DNA of 64,000 bases from Palsa-147 sp963771905 (GTDB lineage Bacteria; Acidobacteriota; Terriglobia; Acidiferrales; UBA7541): contig CAVYVI010000009.1 in NCBI GenBank assembly GCA_963771905.1, positions 124,001-188,000 of the forward strand, written 5' to 3'. Both the position numbers and the translations under genes were made by a program. Positions 20,044 to 29,189 of the stretch are shown here, piece after piece. Below the pieces are notes generated by a model. The model saw nothing but the letters and a program-made list of their open reading frames with translations, had not been told where the DNA came from and searched no databases. Each line of letters starts with the position of its first letter. The first letter of the stretch is position 1.

Positions 20044-22896
20044 TTAGAAGTGGAAACCGATCTCAGCGGTGAAGGCACGCGGCGAAACGTAGTGGGTGCC
20101 GCTGAAGGTTGAGAGGAAGTTATAGAGCGCCTCTTTATTCGTCACGTTGATGGCCGTGAATCGCACGCTCCACTTGTAGCGATCGCCGTTGAAAAGGTTG
20201 TCGTGTCCGACGGCGAGATCGAACAAATTTCGCGGAGCGATGCGAGGCGGATTGTGATCGTCGTTCTCCGTACCCGGCGCCGGGATCTTAATCAGCGTCG
20301 AGCCGTACTCCGATCCCGGGCACAAGTTGACGCCGAAACTGGAGCTGATCGGTGTCGTCGGTGTAGCGTGGACCGAACCGCAGAAGAGTCCCGCTTCGTA
20401 TTGCTGATCGGCCGTGATGATGGAGGTGTCGACCAAATCGTTGGGCCCGCCTCCGTCTGGTCCGTTTGCGCAATTGCCTCCCACGCATGGCACCGGACCG
20501 GCGACGAGACCGCTATCGTAGCGCCAGTTGAAGCCGAACCATGGACCTCGCTTCCACGGCTGGTATTGCGCGTGCGTGGTCTGGTTGAAGTTTTCGTCGT
20601 GGTCGATGCGGAAGACTTCGCTTCCGACCGGCGCCGCGCCGATTCCGCTCACTTGCGGCTCGAAGAAACGCGCTGCCACGTGGGAGAAAACTACATATGC
20701 GGTTAAGCCATGGAAGTTCGGGACGGTGGCGCGAAATGCGTATCCAGGGATTTTCGATCGGCTCCATTCGATCGGGAACGTGATCGGTGTGTCGCCCAGG
20801 ACGCTGAAGTCGTAGGCCTTGTGGGTGTACTTCCAAATGTACTCGCCGTCGACGACCAGGAAGCGACCAAAGGCCTGCTGAAATCCAGCGTGGAATTCGT
20901 TGCGCCAGCCGGGACTCAGCGGAGTTGTCGCTACACAAGGACTGATCGTAGACGACATGATCGCGTTGATCACGGGGTTGGTGCATCCCTCGCTGGCAAG
21001 GACGAGGTTCTCGTTGAACGGCGTTTCGAGAGTGCGGGCGTAAGAAACGCGCAGGACGGTGTTGCTCGGCTTGATGTTATAGGCGACGCCGAGCCTGGGT
21101 TCGATCTGGTTCTGACTGGTGATACCGTCATAGACATCGCCTCGGAGCCCGACGTTGAATGTCCAGTTATGGTAGGAAATTGCGTCCTGGACATAGAGCG
21201 CCAGTTCCTTGATGCCTGCCGTGCCGTTGTAGGTGTACTGGCCGCTGGTTGAAGTCGGGCAACCGTCGGAGCCCGGCAAGGCAGCGGTTCTCGTCAAGTC
21301 GTAACAGGCAAGCAGAGGATTAAAAGCGGGTATTGAAGCCCCGTTTAGGAGTCCCTGCCCGGCGTTCGGCTGCAAGAAGCCGACGCACGAGGCTGGATTG
21401 GTCAGCAACGGATTTGTATCGGGACTCAGGTCGGCATTCAGACAAACAGCGTTTGCCGTAGGGTCGACGATGCCGATGTTGTCGTTTTCCGTGAGTAGCG
21501 TGTCTTCGTAGATGATTCCCGCCTTGATGTTGTTGATACCGCGCACGTACGACAGTGTTGCGCGGCCCCCGATATTCGTCAGTCTGCGGCTCTGGCCAAC
21601 AGTCTGGAGTTGAAGATCGGGCGTGAGATCGGCAAAGACGTCATCGCTCGGATAGTAGTTGTATTGATCCTGGCGCACCCAGAAGCCGAGCGAGAACACA
21701 GTGTTCGAGTTGATGAGGCGCGTCCAAGCTGGCGCAAAGTCGATCGTCCGAATCTTCGAACGCTGATCTTGCGAGCCTACCGGTTCACCGTTTGGCCCCA
21801 AACCGTCACAGTTACCAGTTTGTCCGATTGGGCACGTCGCTGGCACCACCAGTCCGGACCAAGCCGTCGCGTTTTCGCCATCGAATGAAATCGGCGTTTG
21901 GAACCAGGACCGTGTGTACTGGAAGTTCAGATTGATAGTGTCGGATTGAGAAAGCTTGAAGTCGAAACGGTCGAAGAGATTGGCTTCGTTACCCTTATCG
22001 TGCATGACGACATACTCCGGCCCGTCGAGAAAACGCCCGGTGTCCAGACCGTTTGCCGCGATGAAATTGCCCCATTTCTGGCCGCCATAGGAGAGGTCGA
22101 AGCCTCCGTTGATCAAGCCAAACGAGCCATACGAAGAAGTCACGCTGCCATGTGGCGTCGTGACACCGAGGCCGGAGCGCGTAGTGACGACGATGACGAC
22201 GCTGGTCTTGTCACCGTATTCGGCGGGAGGAGCGCCTTCGATCACCTCCATCGATTGCACGGAGTCGACCGGCAATTGATTCGAGAAAACTTTGCTTTGC
22301 TGGTCGGTGATTGGCTGATCGTCAACGGAGAAGGAGTTTGATGCGTGATCGCCGAAACCATGAAAGAGGCCGTTCGAATCGGCGGCGATTCCCGGCGAGG
22401 ACAGAGTCACAAGCGAGCTGAGTGATGACGACGCGCTTTCCAGAGGAAGTTTGTCGAAGAGCGCTCGGTCTATATCGGTGTGAGCCGTCGAGTCGGTCTC
22501 GATGAGATCGCCACCATTGGCTTCAACCGTGACGGTCGACGTCGTGGTTCCAATCTTCAAGCTGATTTTGACGGTGACGGGGACCGTCGAGCGGGCTTCC
22601 ACATCCTCGACGAAATTATTGAATCCGGCGGCTTCGACGGTCAGGTGATACGGATTGAACGGCACGTTCGGGATCGTGAAATTGCCGGAGCTATCGGTCG
22701 CGACGATACGAGTGAATCCGCTGACGGGATTGCGAATTTCAACGGTCGCGCCGGTCACGACGGCGCCCGATGGATCGGTCACCGTTCCTTGTATGGTTGT
22801 GGAAGAACCGGACGTTTGCGCGCGAACGGCGATATTCGCGGCGCAAAACAAAATCAAAAATGCGAGGAATCCAGAAGAATGCGTAACTCGATTCAT
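20044..22896 (-). CDS. Oar-like TonB-dependent receptor with carboxypeptidase-regulatory N-terminus
   Basis: 950 residues. A signal peptide (to about residue 27, VRAQ) is followed by a CarboxypepD_reg-like domain (TIQGTVTDPSGAVVTGATVEI...GNFTIPNVPFNPYHLTVEAAGF). Next come a plug with SMEVIEGAPPAEYGDKTS and a long barrel rich in aromatic strands, ending in ...TAEIGFHF. The architecture matches Oar-type receptors, which are heavily expanded in Acidobacteriota. It imports an unknown large substrate using the TonB system. The start is the ATG at 22896 with GGGAGGG upstream. A small HxHD/CPxCH protein gene precedes it on the same strand by 104 bases. Confidence 0.92.
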   Translation of the reverse strand: MNRVTHSSGFLAFLILFCAANIAVRAQTSGSSTTIQGTVTDPSGAVVTGATVEIRNPVSGFTRIVATDSSGNFTIPNVPFNPYHLTVEAAGFNNFVEDVEARSTVPVTVKISLKIGTTTSTVTVEANGGDLIETDSTAHTDIDRALFDKLPLESASSSLSSLVTLSSPGIAADSNGLFHGFGDHASNSFSVDDQPITDQQSKVFSNQLPVDSVQSMEVIEGAPPAEYGDKTSVVIVVTTRSGLGVTTPHGSVTSSYGSFGLINGGFDLSYGGQKWGNFIAANGLDTGRFLDGPEYVVMHDKGNEANLFDRFDFKLSQSDTINLNFQYTRSWFQTPISFDGENATAWSGLVVPATCPIGQTGNCDGLGPNGEPVGSQDQRSKIRTIDFAPAWTRLINSNTVFSLGFWVRQDQYNYYPSDDVFADLTPDLQLQTVGQSRRLTNIGGRATLSYVRGINNIKAGIIYEDTLLTENDNIGIVDPTANAVCLNADLSPDTNPLLTNPASCVGFLQPNAGQGLLNGASIPAFNPLLACYDLTRTAALPGSDGCPTSTSGQYTYNGTAGIKELALYVQDAISYHNWTFNVGLRGDVYDGITSQNQIEPRLGVAYNIKPSNTVLRVSYARTLETPFNENLVLASEGCTNPVINAIMSSTISPCVATTPLSPGWRNEFHAGFQQAFGRFLVVDGEYIWKYTHKAYDFSVLGDTPITFPIEWSRSKIPGYAFRATVPNFHGLTAYVVFSHVAARFFEPQVSGIGAAPVGSEVFRIDHDENFNQTTHAQYQPWKRGPWFGFNWRYDSGLVAGPVPCVGGNCANGPDGGGPNDLVDTSIITADQQYEAGLFCGSVHATPTTPISSSFGVNLCPGSEYGSTLIKIPAPGTENDDHNPPRIAPRNLFDLAVGHDNLFNGDRYKWSVRFTAINVTNKEALYNFLSTFSGTHYVSPRAFTAEIGFHF

Positions 22897-23000
22897 TTTC
22901 CCTCCCAGGAAACGGGCCATCGCCCAATCGGGCTGCCCCATGGATGAATGAAATAAAAGCGCCTCCGTTATGCGGAGCGCGAGAGATACCTATCTGGGAG

Positions 23001-23303
23001 TTAGAGCGAGTGCGAGGGAGGTGCCCGCGAAGGATTGTCTGCGGGCGTTTGTTCGAGCTCCGGAGCGATGAGTTCGCGCGGCTCCCGCCACGCAACGGCA
23101 ACAAGCGTCGGCAGCTCGACCGCGACGGCCGTTTGCACGGGCGCCTGTTGCGCCATGTGGCAAACCGGGCAGGTCGCCGAAGAAGCGTCGTCGTGATCGT
23201 GCGTCAGGCTCGACTCGGCCGTGATGAAGAGCAAAGCCAGGAGGGCCAGACACGCCACCAAGAGACGGCGCGTGCAGAGCCGCGAATTCGAACCTGAGCT
23301 CAT
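23001..23303 (-). CDS. Small exported HxHD/CPxCH protein
   Basis: A 100-residue protein with one N-terminal membrane/signal segment (residues 13-30), then THDHDDASSATCPVCHMAQQ and a Pro-rich tail ending SRAPPSHSL. The His/Asp cluster next to CPxCH looks like a metal-binding site facing the periplasm. The same layout recurs in the gene at 31699-32025. It precedes the Oar-like receptor on the same strand and may be co-transcribed with it. DUF2946-like proteins have comparable layouts, but I cannot confirm membership. Function unknown. Confidence 0.65.
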   Translation of the reverse strand: MSSGSNSRLCTRRLLVACLALLALLFITAESSLTHDHDDASSATCPVCHMAQQAPVQTAVAVELPTLVAVAWREPRELIAPELEQTPADNPSRAPPSHSL

Positions 23304-23437
23304 CGAGGGTCCAGTTTACACCACCGGATAGCCAATTAGACGCGATCTGAAGGGAAAGGTTGTCGCATAAGGCGCGCCGCGCCGGGCTGCCGGCGGAATG
23401 CGCGAAGGGAGGATGCGAGGCTCACGAAGCTGAGATG

Positions 23438-23875
23438 TCAGAGCTTGCGCAGCATGACCGTTGCCGAATCGGGGCAAGCGCCTTGAAACTCAACGGATGA
23501 CTGAACCGCCAGCGGCGCTTGGTGTCGTTCGATTCGCTCGAAGCCGAGGCCGGCAAAGAACTTCGCGGCTGTCGTGGTCAGCAGAACCAATTCTGAAAAC
23601 CCGTCCCTGCATGCCTGCTCCAAGATTTCGTCGACCATTTTGCGTCCGAGGCCCTTGTCACGCTCGGCTGCGAGCACAGCCACCGACCGCAGCAATCCAA
23701 CACTTGCATATCGCTCAATCGCCGCGCATCCGAGAACTTCGTCGCCACGGCGGAGGACAACAAAATTTTCCGGACCCTGGAGTCCTGCGTGCGGGAGGTG
23801 AGAAGCGGTCAAGAGACCCAGAATTTGGGGAAAGTCGGCTGCTGTGGCTCTGCGCATCGTCGGTTCCATGTGCAC
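23438..23875 (-). CDS. arsN2: GNAT acetyltransferase, ArsN2-like
   Basis: About 145 residues, a single GNAT domain. The acetyl-CoA loop is in LRSVAVLAAERDKGLGRKMV, followed by LLTTTAAKFFAGLGFERI and the C-terminal CPDSATVMLRKL that is typical of arsenic-operon ArsN2 proteins. It is the last gene of the ars operon and sits ten bases after the aquaporin stop. The start could be GTG at 23875 (AGAGG five bases upstream) or ATG at 23869. ArsN1 relatives acetylate organoarsenical antibiotics; the substrate of ArsN2 is not established, so detoxification is inferred from context. Confidence 0.8.
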   Translation of the reverse strand: MHMEPTMRRATAADFPQILGLLTASHLPHAGLQGPENFVVLRRGDEVLGCAAIERYASVGLLRSVAVLAAERDKGLGRKMVDEILEQACRDGFSELVLLTTTAAKFFAGLGFERIERHQAPLAVQSSVEFQGACPDSATVMLRKL

Positions 23876-23884
23876 ATGATCCTC

Positions 23885-24580
23885 TCAAGGTTTCGCCATT
23901 GAGATTTCACTTTCTTTCGGCGCCTTCGGCAACAGCCAACGAAAGAGAAACGTCGCTGCAACGGCCGCGGTGAGTTGCGCGAGAACAAACGCGGGAGCAT
24001 CCGAAGGACGGATGCCTGAAAACGTGTCACTCACCGACCTGGCGATCGTCACGGCTGGATTGGCAAATGATGTGGATGCCGTGAACCAATATGCGGCTGT
24101 GATATAGGCGCCCACGGCAAATGCCACAACGTGCGGGCGAAACCGCGCGCATCCACAAATTACTGCCAGCAGGCCAAACGTCGCAACGAATTCGCTGAAT
24201 ACCTGCGCCGCTCCGCTTCGCGCGTGTTGCGAGAGCGAGACGACCGGCAGGCCAAACATCACATGTGCCGCGATGGCGCCGCTCAGACCACCAATGACTT
24301 GCGCAAAAATGTATTGTGACGTTTCCGCCCGCGACAGCCCGCCTGACATCGCGACCGCCAACGTCACTGCAGGATTGAAATGCGCTCCGGAGATTCCTTC
24401 AAACGTCAGAATCAACGCCACCAGCGCCGCGCCGGTAGCGATCGTATTCGCCAGAAGCGCCAACGCCACATTTCCGCCGGCCAGACGCTCGCCCATGATT
24501 CCCGATCCGACTACGGCCGCCACGAGAAACGCGGTTCCGAGAAATTCTGCGGCGAGCCGGCGCGCGAGTGAAAATTTCAT
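23885..24580 (-). CDS. Aquaporin-family channel in the ars operon (AqpS-like)
   Basis: 231 residues, six predicted membrane helices and two half-helix motifs: HFNPAVT near residue 66 and FANPAVT near residue 180, the NPA boxes of the MIP family. Members in ars operons conduct As(OH)3 out of the cell down its gradient in place of ArsB/Acr3 pumps. No arsenite pump gene is seen here, which supports this role. Its ATG overlaps the arsC stop as ATGA (24580-24577). Confidence 0.88.
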   Translation of the reverse strand: MKFSLARRLAAEFLGTAFLVAAVVGSGIMGERLAGGNVALALLANTIATGAALVALILTFEGISGAHFNPAVTLAVAMSGGLSRAETSQYIFAQVIGGLSGAIAAHVMFGLPVVSLSQHARSGAAQVFSEFVATFGLLAVICGCARFRPHVVAFAVGAYITAAYWFTASTSFANPAVTIARSVSDTFSGIRPSDAPAFVLAQLTAAVAATFLFRWLLPKAPKESEISMAKP

Positions 24581-25077
24581 TGCCGGCCAATGCGATCAAT
24601 TTCTCTCTTGATCGCCAGCGCGTCGAGGCTTGCGAGCGGCAAGCAGAGAAATAGGTTAATCCGGCGATCGAGAATTACAAATGCCTCGCGAAACCCGCGC
24701 GCAATCTGATCGGGCGTGCCTTCCACCGTGGCCGGGTCGGGAACGCCCCAATGCGCGGTCATCGGCTGGCCGGGCCAAACGGGACAGATTTCTTTTGCAG
24801 CGTTGTCGCAGACAGTGAACACAAAATGGAGCTTGGGCGCGCCAGGCCGTGCGAATTCATCCCAGTTTTTGCAGCGCAGGCCTGCCGTCGGCAAATGAGC
24901 GGCTTCGAGCTGCATCAGAGCCTCCGGGCGCACGACTCCGGTCGCGTGACTCCCCGCGCTATACGCCGTGAATGTGGGTTTGCCCTTCTTGTTCAGGATC
25001 GCCTCGGCCATGATCGAGCGGGCGGAATTTCCGGTGCACAAGAAGAGCACATTGTAGTGCGCCACCACGACGGTCAT
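24577..25077 (-). CDS. arsC: Arsenate reductase, LMW-phosphatase type
   Basis: 166 residues with the P-loop CTGNSAR (Cys14-X5-Arg20). Two further cysteines, Cys90 (FTVCDN) and Cys98 (ICPVWPG), are candidates for the disulfide relay of thioredoxin-coupled ArsC enzymes. It reduces As(V) to As(III) in the cytoplasm. I use the ATG at 25077, which overlaps the arsI stop as ATGA; a longer in-frame start at 25236 lies inside arsI. It works with the downstream aquaporin, which would then release arsenite. Confidence 0.92.
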   Translation of the reverse strand: MTVVVAHYNVLFLCTGNSARSIMAEAILNKKGKPTFTAYSAGSHATGVVRPEALMQLEAAHLPTAGLRCKNWDEFARPGAPKLHFVFTVCDNAAKEICPVWPGQPMTAHWGVPDPATVEGTPDQIARGFREAFVILDRRINLFLCLPLASLDALAIKREIDRIGRQ

Positions 25078-25538
25078 TCTTTCACTGCATTTGCCGGAGC
25101 GCAGCCACCCGACGCGCAGCATGATGGTTCCGCCGCGCTCTTCTCCGGCAGGTGATCCTTCAGAACGGCGAAGACTTCCCATTCGTTTCCGTCCGGGTCG
25201 CGCACCCAGGCCTTGTCTTGAAGCGCGTAACAACACTCGGTCCGCATTTCATCACGCGGGATCAATCCCTGCTCGCGCCAGCGGTCGCGCACGGAGAAAA
25301 CATCTTCCGTGGATTTCATCTGGATTCCGAGATGGGAAAGCGCGCCGCGCCCGATAAATGGCGCTTCGTTCAGAGTGAAGTTTAGCGGCGGATTCGCGAC
25401 ATCGAACTTGGCGTAGCCTGTCCGTACTTTTGACGGTTCGATTCCGAAGAGCTTCCGGTAGAACTCGATGCTCTGGGGAACGTCTTTCACGAGGATCGAC
25501 AGATGGGCTTTCAGAGCCTGGACGGTTTGCTGCGGCAT
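25074..25538 (-). CDS. arsI: ArsI-like C-As lyase (vicinal oxygen chelate protein)
   Basis: 154 residues, glyoxalase/VOC fold. His12, His69 and Glu121 match the Fe(II) triad of ArsI, and the adjacent pair Cys102-Cys103 in RTECCYALQDKAWVRDPDG is the hallmark that binds trivalent organoarsenicals. Known reaction: oxidative cleavage of the C-As bond of methylarsenite and trivalent aromatic arsenicals to As(III). A Cys-rich tail (PSCCASGGC) may help bind arsenic. The start has GAGGGAGG eight bases upstream. It is the first gene of the operon, divergent from arsR. Confidence 0.88.
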   Translation of the reverse strand: MPQQTVQALKAHLSILVKDVPQSIEFYRKLFGIEPSKVRTGYAKFDVANPPLNFTLNEAPFIGRGALSHLGIQMKSTEDVFSVRDRWREQGLIPRDEMRTECCYALQDKAWVRDPDGNEWEVFAVLKDHLPEKSAAEPSCCASGGCAPANAVKE

Positions 25539-25562
25539 GGGTCATGCCTCCCTCGCACATCA

Positions 25563-25580
25563 TATCTGCATGTGCATATA
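25563..25580. promoter_or_regulatory. Candidate ArsR operator
   Basis: The inverted repeat TATCTGCA-TG-TGCATATA (7 of 8 arm positions pair) lies between the divergent arsI and arsR genes. Two CATATAT direct repeats at 25575-25581 and 25604-25610 overlap or flank it. A TTGACA at 25617-25612 on the minus strand may be the operon -35. Confidence 0.45.
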
Positions 25581-25651
25581 TGTTTGCAGCTTACGTCAGC
25601 GTCCATATATCTGTCAAGCCGTATGTGTTGTATAGTTCTCCCGTGGCCAGA

Positions 25652-26044
25652 ATGCAGCGGCGCTTCTCGCTCGACCTTCTGTTCCGCGCCCTCGCGGACC
25701 CTACACGCTTGCGCGTGTTGAACCTTATCGGGGATCGCGAAATTTGTGTCTGTTACATCGTGGAAATTCTGGGGGTCAGCCAGCCGAAGGCGTCTCGCCA
25801 TCTGGCGTATCTGCGCCGGGCGGGGATCGTCGCATCGCGACGCGACGGAAAATGGATGCATTACCGGCTGGTGATTCCGAAGGATGAAGTTGCGGCGAGT
25901 ATTCTTCGCGAAACCCTGAAGCACCTGCGCGCACGCCCGGAGATGCAGCGCGACGTTGCGCGCCTCAATTCCGCTTGCTGTGCTCCGGACAAGTCCACGC
26001 TTCTCTTCGGAGCGCCGCGACCCATGCCGATCGAAGCTTCCTGA
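25652..26044 (+). CDS. arsR: ArsR-family arsenic-responsive repressor
   Basis: 130 residues. The winged helix-turn-helix covers most of the protein (LFRALADPTRLRVLNLI, then SQPKASRHLAYLRRAG). The sensing pair Cys32/Cys34 lies in EICVCYIVEIL, equivalent to the ELCVCDL As(III) site, and a further CC occurs near residue 113 (SACCAPD). On binding arsenite it is expected to leave the operator and derepress both divergent units. The start may be ATG at 25652 or GTG at 25643; neither has a strong ribosome site. TATAGT at 25631-25636 could be its -10, which would make the message nearly leaderless. Confidence 0.9.
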   Translation: MQRRFSLDLLFRALADPTRLRVLNLIGDREICVCYIVEILGVSQPKASRHLAYLRRAGIVASRRDGKWMHYRLVIPKDEVAASILRETLKHLRARPEMQRDVARLNSACCAPDKSTLLFGAPRPMPIEAS

Positions 26045-26084
26045 CGGCGAGCTGCCGCGCAGCGCGCGAAAAAAACGTCCCGCG

Positions 26085-29000
26085 TCAGACCTGCAAAACA
26101 TCTCCCTCGCGCGCCACCATCTGGTAGAGCACCGGGCTCACGATAATGCCCAGGAATAGCCGCGAGATGAGACCCGCCACAATGACGATGGCAAAGGGCT
26201 TCTGTGAGTCCGAGCCCACGCCGGTGGAAAGCGCCGCGGGCAGAAGACCCAGGCAGGCGACCAGGGCCGTCATCATGATTGGCCGGAGGCGGATCAGCGA
26301 GCCCTCGAGCGTGGCTGTGCGGATGCTCTGCCCTTCGAGACGAAGCTTATTGATATAGGAAACGTTGATGATAGCGGTCTCCGCCGAGACCCCCATGAGC
26401 ACGAGCAGGCCGAGAACGGAGGAGACGCTGAACGTCGTGTGCGTGAGCTTGAGAGCCAGCAGCGCCCCGACCGGCTCGGTCATCACCACACCGAGAACCA
26501 CGGTGATCGGGAACTTGAAATTGCCGTAGAGCGCGAACAGGATCATAAAGATCAGGAGAACAGCAAGCGGGCCGATGAGCGCGAACTGCTGTCGTGCGGC
26601 GACGTATTCGCTGTATTCGCCGCCCCAGTCCAGCCGGTAGCCCTGCGGGAGTTTGACGGATGACTGCACGGCCTTCTGCGCCTGGCCGACAGCGCGGGCC
26701 AGATCGCGCCCCTCGATGCTGAATTGGACTCCGATGTAGCGCGAATTATTCTCGCGATAGATGAAGGAAGCGCCGTTGCCCTGACGAATGGTGGCCAGCT
26801 CGGAAATGGGAACCTGCTGCCCGGAAGGAGTCGGCACCAGCAAATTGCCGATGGCGTGCGTGCTCGAACGGTATTCGGGCTTCATGCGCACCACTAGGTC
26901 GAATAGCTGCTCGCCCTGGATCACTTGCGTCGCCGCCTGACCGCCTACTGCGGCCTGGATCACGCCCTCAACGTCGGAGACGTTGATGCCATAGCGCGCG
27001 ATTTTTTCGCGGTCCACGTCGATCTGCGCGCTGGGCTGCCCTAGTTCTCGCACAACGGTGAGTTCGGTGAAGCCGGGAACCTGCTGAAGCACGCGCTTGA
27101 TCTCGACCGCCTTATTTTGGAGGACTTGCAGATCCGGGCCGAATATTTTCACGGCCAAAGCGCTCTTCAAGCCCGTGAGGGCCTCATCCACGGCGTCTTC
27201 AGCCGGCTGCGTGAAGTTGAAAATCACGCCGGGATACGAAGCGACCTTTTTCTCAAGGTCCTTGGTCAAATCGGCCTTGTTGCGGATCGGTCCCCGATTC
27301 CACGTCACGTCGTTGTAGGGCTTCAGTCCGACGTAAAACTCGCAGTTGAAGAACCCGGTGGGGTCAGTGCCGTCGTCAGGGCGAGCCAGTTCCGAGCCGA
27401 CCTCGGTGACCATCGGGTAGGCCATCAGAATCTTGCGGATTTGCGGAGCGAACTTGGCGGCCTCCTCGAAGGAGATGGTGTAGGGCATCGTGGCGCGGAC
27501 CCACATGGCTCCTTCGTCCAGGTGGGGCATGAACTCACCGCCGATGAACGGAATCAGAAGAAGCGACGCGCCGAAAATGACGGTGGCCAGAACCATCGTG
27601 AGAGTCGGGTGGTCTAGGCACCACCGAAGTTCCGAAGCGTACTCGTCCTTGAGCCATTCGTAGGCGCGGTTCACCTTTTCCTTCACACCGTGCGTGAACC
27701 AGTAAGAGGCGAGCACGGGAACGAATGTGAGGGTGAAGATCAGCGAGCCGAGCAGCGCCCAGGACATCGTTTCCGCCATCGGGTGGAAGAGCTTGCCGGA
27801 GGGACCGGTGAGCGCGTAGATGGGAAGGTAACCGGCGAGGATGACGGCGATGGAATAAAAAATGGGCCGGTCGACGTCGTGCGCCGCTGCGATGATCACT
27901 TCGTGAAGCTTGTACTCCTGCCCGTAGCGTGCAGCCAGCTCGCGGTAGATGTTTTCCATCATCACGACTGTGCCGTCGATGATGATTCCGAAATCGATGG
28001 CGCCGATGGAAAGCAAATTCGCCGGAATGCCGCGGCCGTGCAGGAAAATGAAAGAAAACAGCAGGCTCAGCGGAATGGTGAGAGCGACGATGACCGCCGC
28101 GCGCACACTGACCAGGAAGAAAATCAAGACGATCAGGACCAGGGCCATGCCGAGCAGCAGATTATGCTCGACCGTGTCGATGGTCACCTGCACCAGATCG
28201 CTCCGGTCATAGTAGGGCCGGACTTTCACATCATGCGGAAGGAGGTCGCGGTTGATCTCAATGGTTTTCTCTTCGACTCGTTTGAGGACATTTTGAGTTT
28301 GCTCACCGGTGAGCATGAGGATGACGCCTTCGACCCTGTCGTCATCGTTCTGGAAACCGAATTCTCCGAGGCGAGGAGCGTGGCCGATGGTGACCTCGCC
28401 GATATCGCGGATGCGCACCGGCACGCCGTTGTTGTTTCCCACGACGATGTCGCCGATGTCTTCGGTCTTGGTCACCAGTCCAAGTCCGCGCACGTAGAAG
28501 AATTGCGAACCATGCGAATAGAAGCCGCCTCCGGCGTTGGCGTTGTTAGCGGCCAGGGCATTGAGCACTTGGGGCAAGGAAATGTGGTAGCTGTAGATCT
28601 TGGCCGGATCGAGCAACACCTGGTATTGCATCACGGTGCCGCCGAAGCCTGAATCGTCGGCTACGCCCGGAACGGATTTGTAGGCGCGCTCAATGACCCA
28701 ATCCTCATACGTCTTCAGCTCTTGGGGCGTGCGGTCCGGGCTCTCGATCACGTAGCGATAGACGAGGTTTGAGGGGCTCGAGAGGGGCGCGAGGCTGCCC
28801 GTCACTCCCGGAGGCAGGGTGGCATCCGAGAGCCGTTCAAAGACGACTTGGCGGGCGAAATAGTCGTCAGTGCTTTCCTGGAACGTCATGATGACGTCGG
28901 ACAATCCATAGAGCGAGATCGAGCGCATGAACACCATGTGCGGCACGCCGTTCATCTGGAGTTCGATCGGCAGCGTAACCAGGCGCTCGATTTCCTCAGC

Positions 29001-29171
29001 CGCGTGCCCGGGCCACTGGGTGATAACCTCGACAAGCGGGGGCGAGAGATCCGGGTAGGCGTCGACAGGCATCCGCTGAAACGAGATCGCGCCCGCAACG
29101 ACCACGAGAACTGCCATCATCAGGACCAGGAAGCGCTGGCGGAGAGCGAATTGAACGATGTGGTGAATCAT
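26085..29171 (-). CDS. Heavy-metal RND efflux pump (CusA/CzcA family)
   Basis: 1028 residues with the RND layout: one N-terminal helix, a large periplasmic loop, six helices, a second loop and five helices. TM4 carries AIDFGIIIDGTVVMMENIYR, the Asp/Glu proton-relay pattern of the heavy-metal (HME) subfamily. It exports divalent or monovalent metal from periplasm or cytoplasm. The methionine-pair route of CusA is not obvious, so the metal is not assigned. It is the last gene of a small protein-OMF-adaptor-RND operon and converges with arsR. Confidence 0.93.
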   Translation of the reverse strand: MIHHIVQFALRQRFLVLMMAVLVVVAGAISFQRMPVDAYPDLSPPLVEVITQWPGHAAEEIERLVTLPIELQMNGVPHMVFMRSISLYGLSDVIMTFQESTDDYFARQVVFERLSDATLPPGVTGSLAPLSSPSNLVYRYVIESPDRTPQELKTYEDWVIERAYKSVPGVADDSGFGGTVMQYQVLLDPAKIYSYHISLPQVLNALAANNANAGGGFYSHGSQFFYVRGLGLVTKTEDIGDIVVGNNNGVPVRIRDIGEVTIGHAPRLGEFGFQNDDDRVEGVILMLTGEQTQNVLKRVEEKTIEINRDLLPHDVKVRPYYDRSDLVQVTIDTVEHNLLLGMALVLIVLIFFLVSVRAAVIVALTIPLSLLFSFIFLHGRGIPANLLSIGAIDFGIIIDGTVVMMENIYRELAARYGQEYKLHEVIIAAAHDVDRPIFYSIAVILAGYLPIYALTGPSGKLFHPMAETMSWALLGSLIFTLTFVPVLASYWFTHGVKEKVNRAYEWLKDEYASELRWCLDHPTLTMVLATVIFGASLLLIPFIGGEFMPHLDEGAMWVRATMPYTISFEEAAKFAPQIRKILMAYPMVTEVGSELARPDDGTDPTGFFNCEFYVGLKPYNDVTWNRGPIRNKADLTKDLEKKVASYPGVIFNFTQPAEDAVDEALTGLKSALAVKIFGPDLQVLQNKAVEIKRVLQQVPGFTELTVVRELGQPSAQIDVDREKIARYGINVSDVEGVIQAAVGGQAATQVIQGEQLFDLVVRMKPEYRSSTHAIGNLLVPTPSGQQVPISELATIRQGNGASFIYRENNSRYIGVQFSIEGRDLARAVGQAQKAVQSSVKLPQGYRLDWGGEYSEYVAARQQFALIGPLAVLLIFMILFALYGNFKFPITVVLGVVMTEPVGALLALKLTHTTFSVSSVLGLLVLMGVSAETAIINVSYINKLRLEGQSIRTATLEGSLIRLRPIMMTALVACLGLLPAALSTGVGSDSQKPFAIVIVAGLISRLFLGIIVSPVLYQMVAREGDVLQV

Positions 29172-29189
29172 CTCAGGCTCTGTTCCCCC

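Noticed and set aside
23281..23303. T-arm-like GGTTCGAATTC at the start of the small HxHD/CPxCH gene
   Set aside because: No acceptor or anticodon stem flanks it; it is coding sequence. A similar GTTCGAATC near 40895 also has no matching stem.
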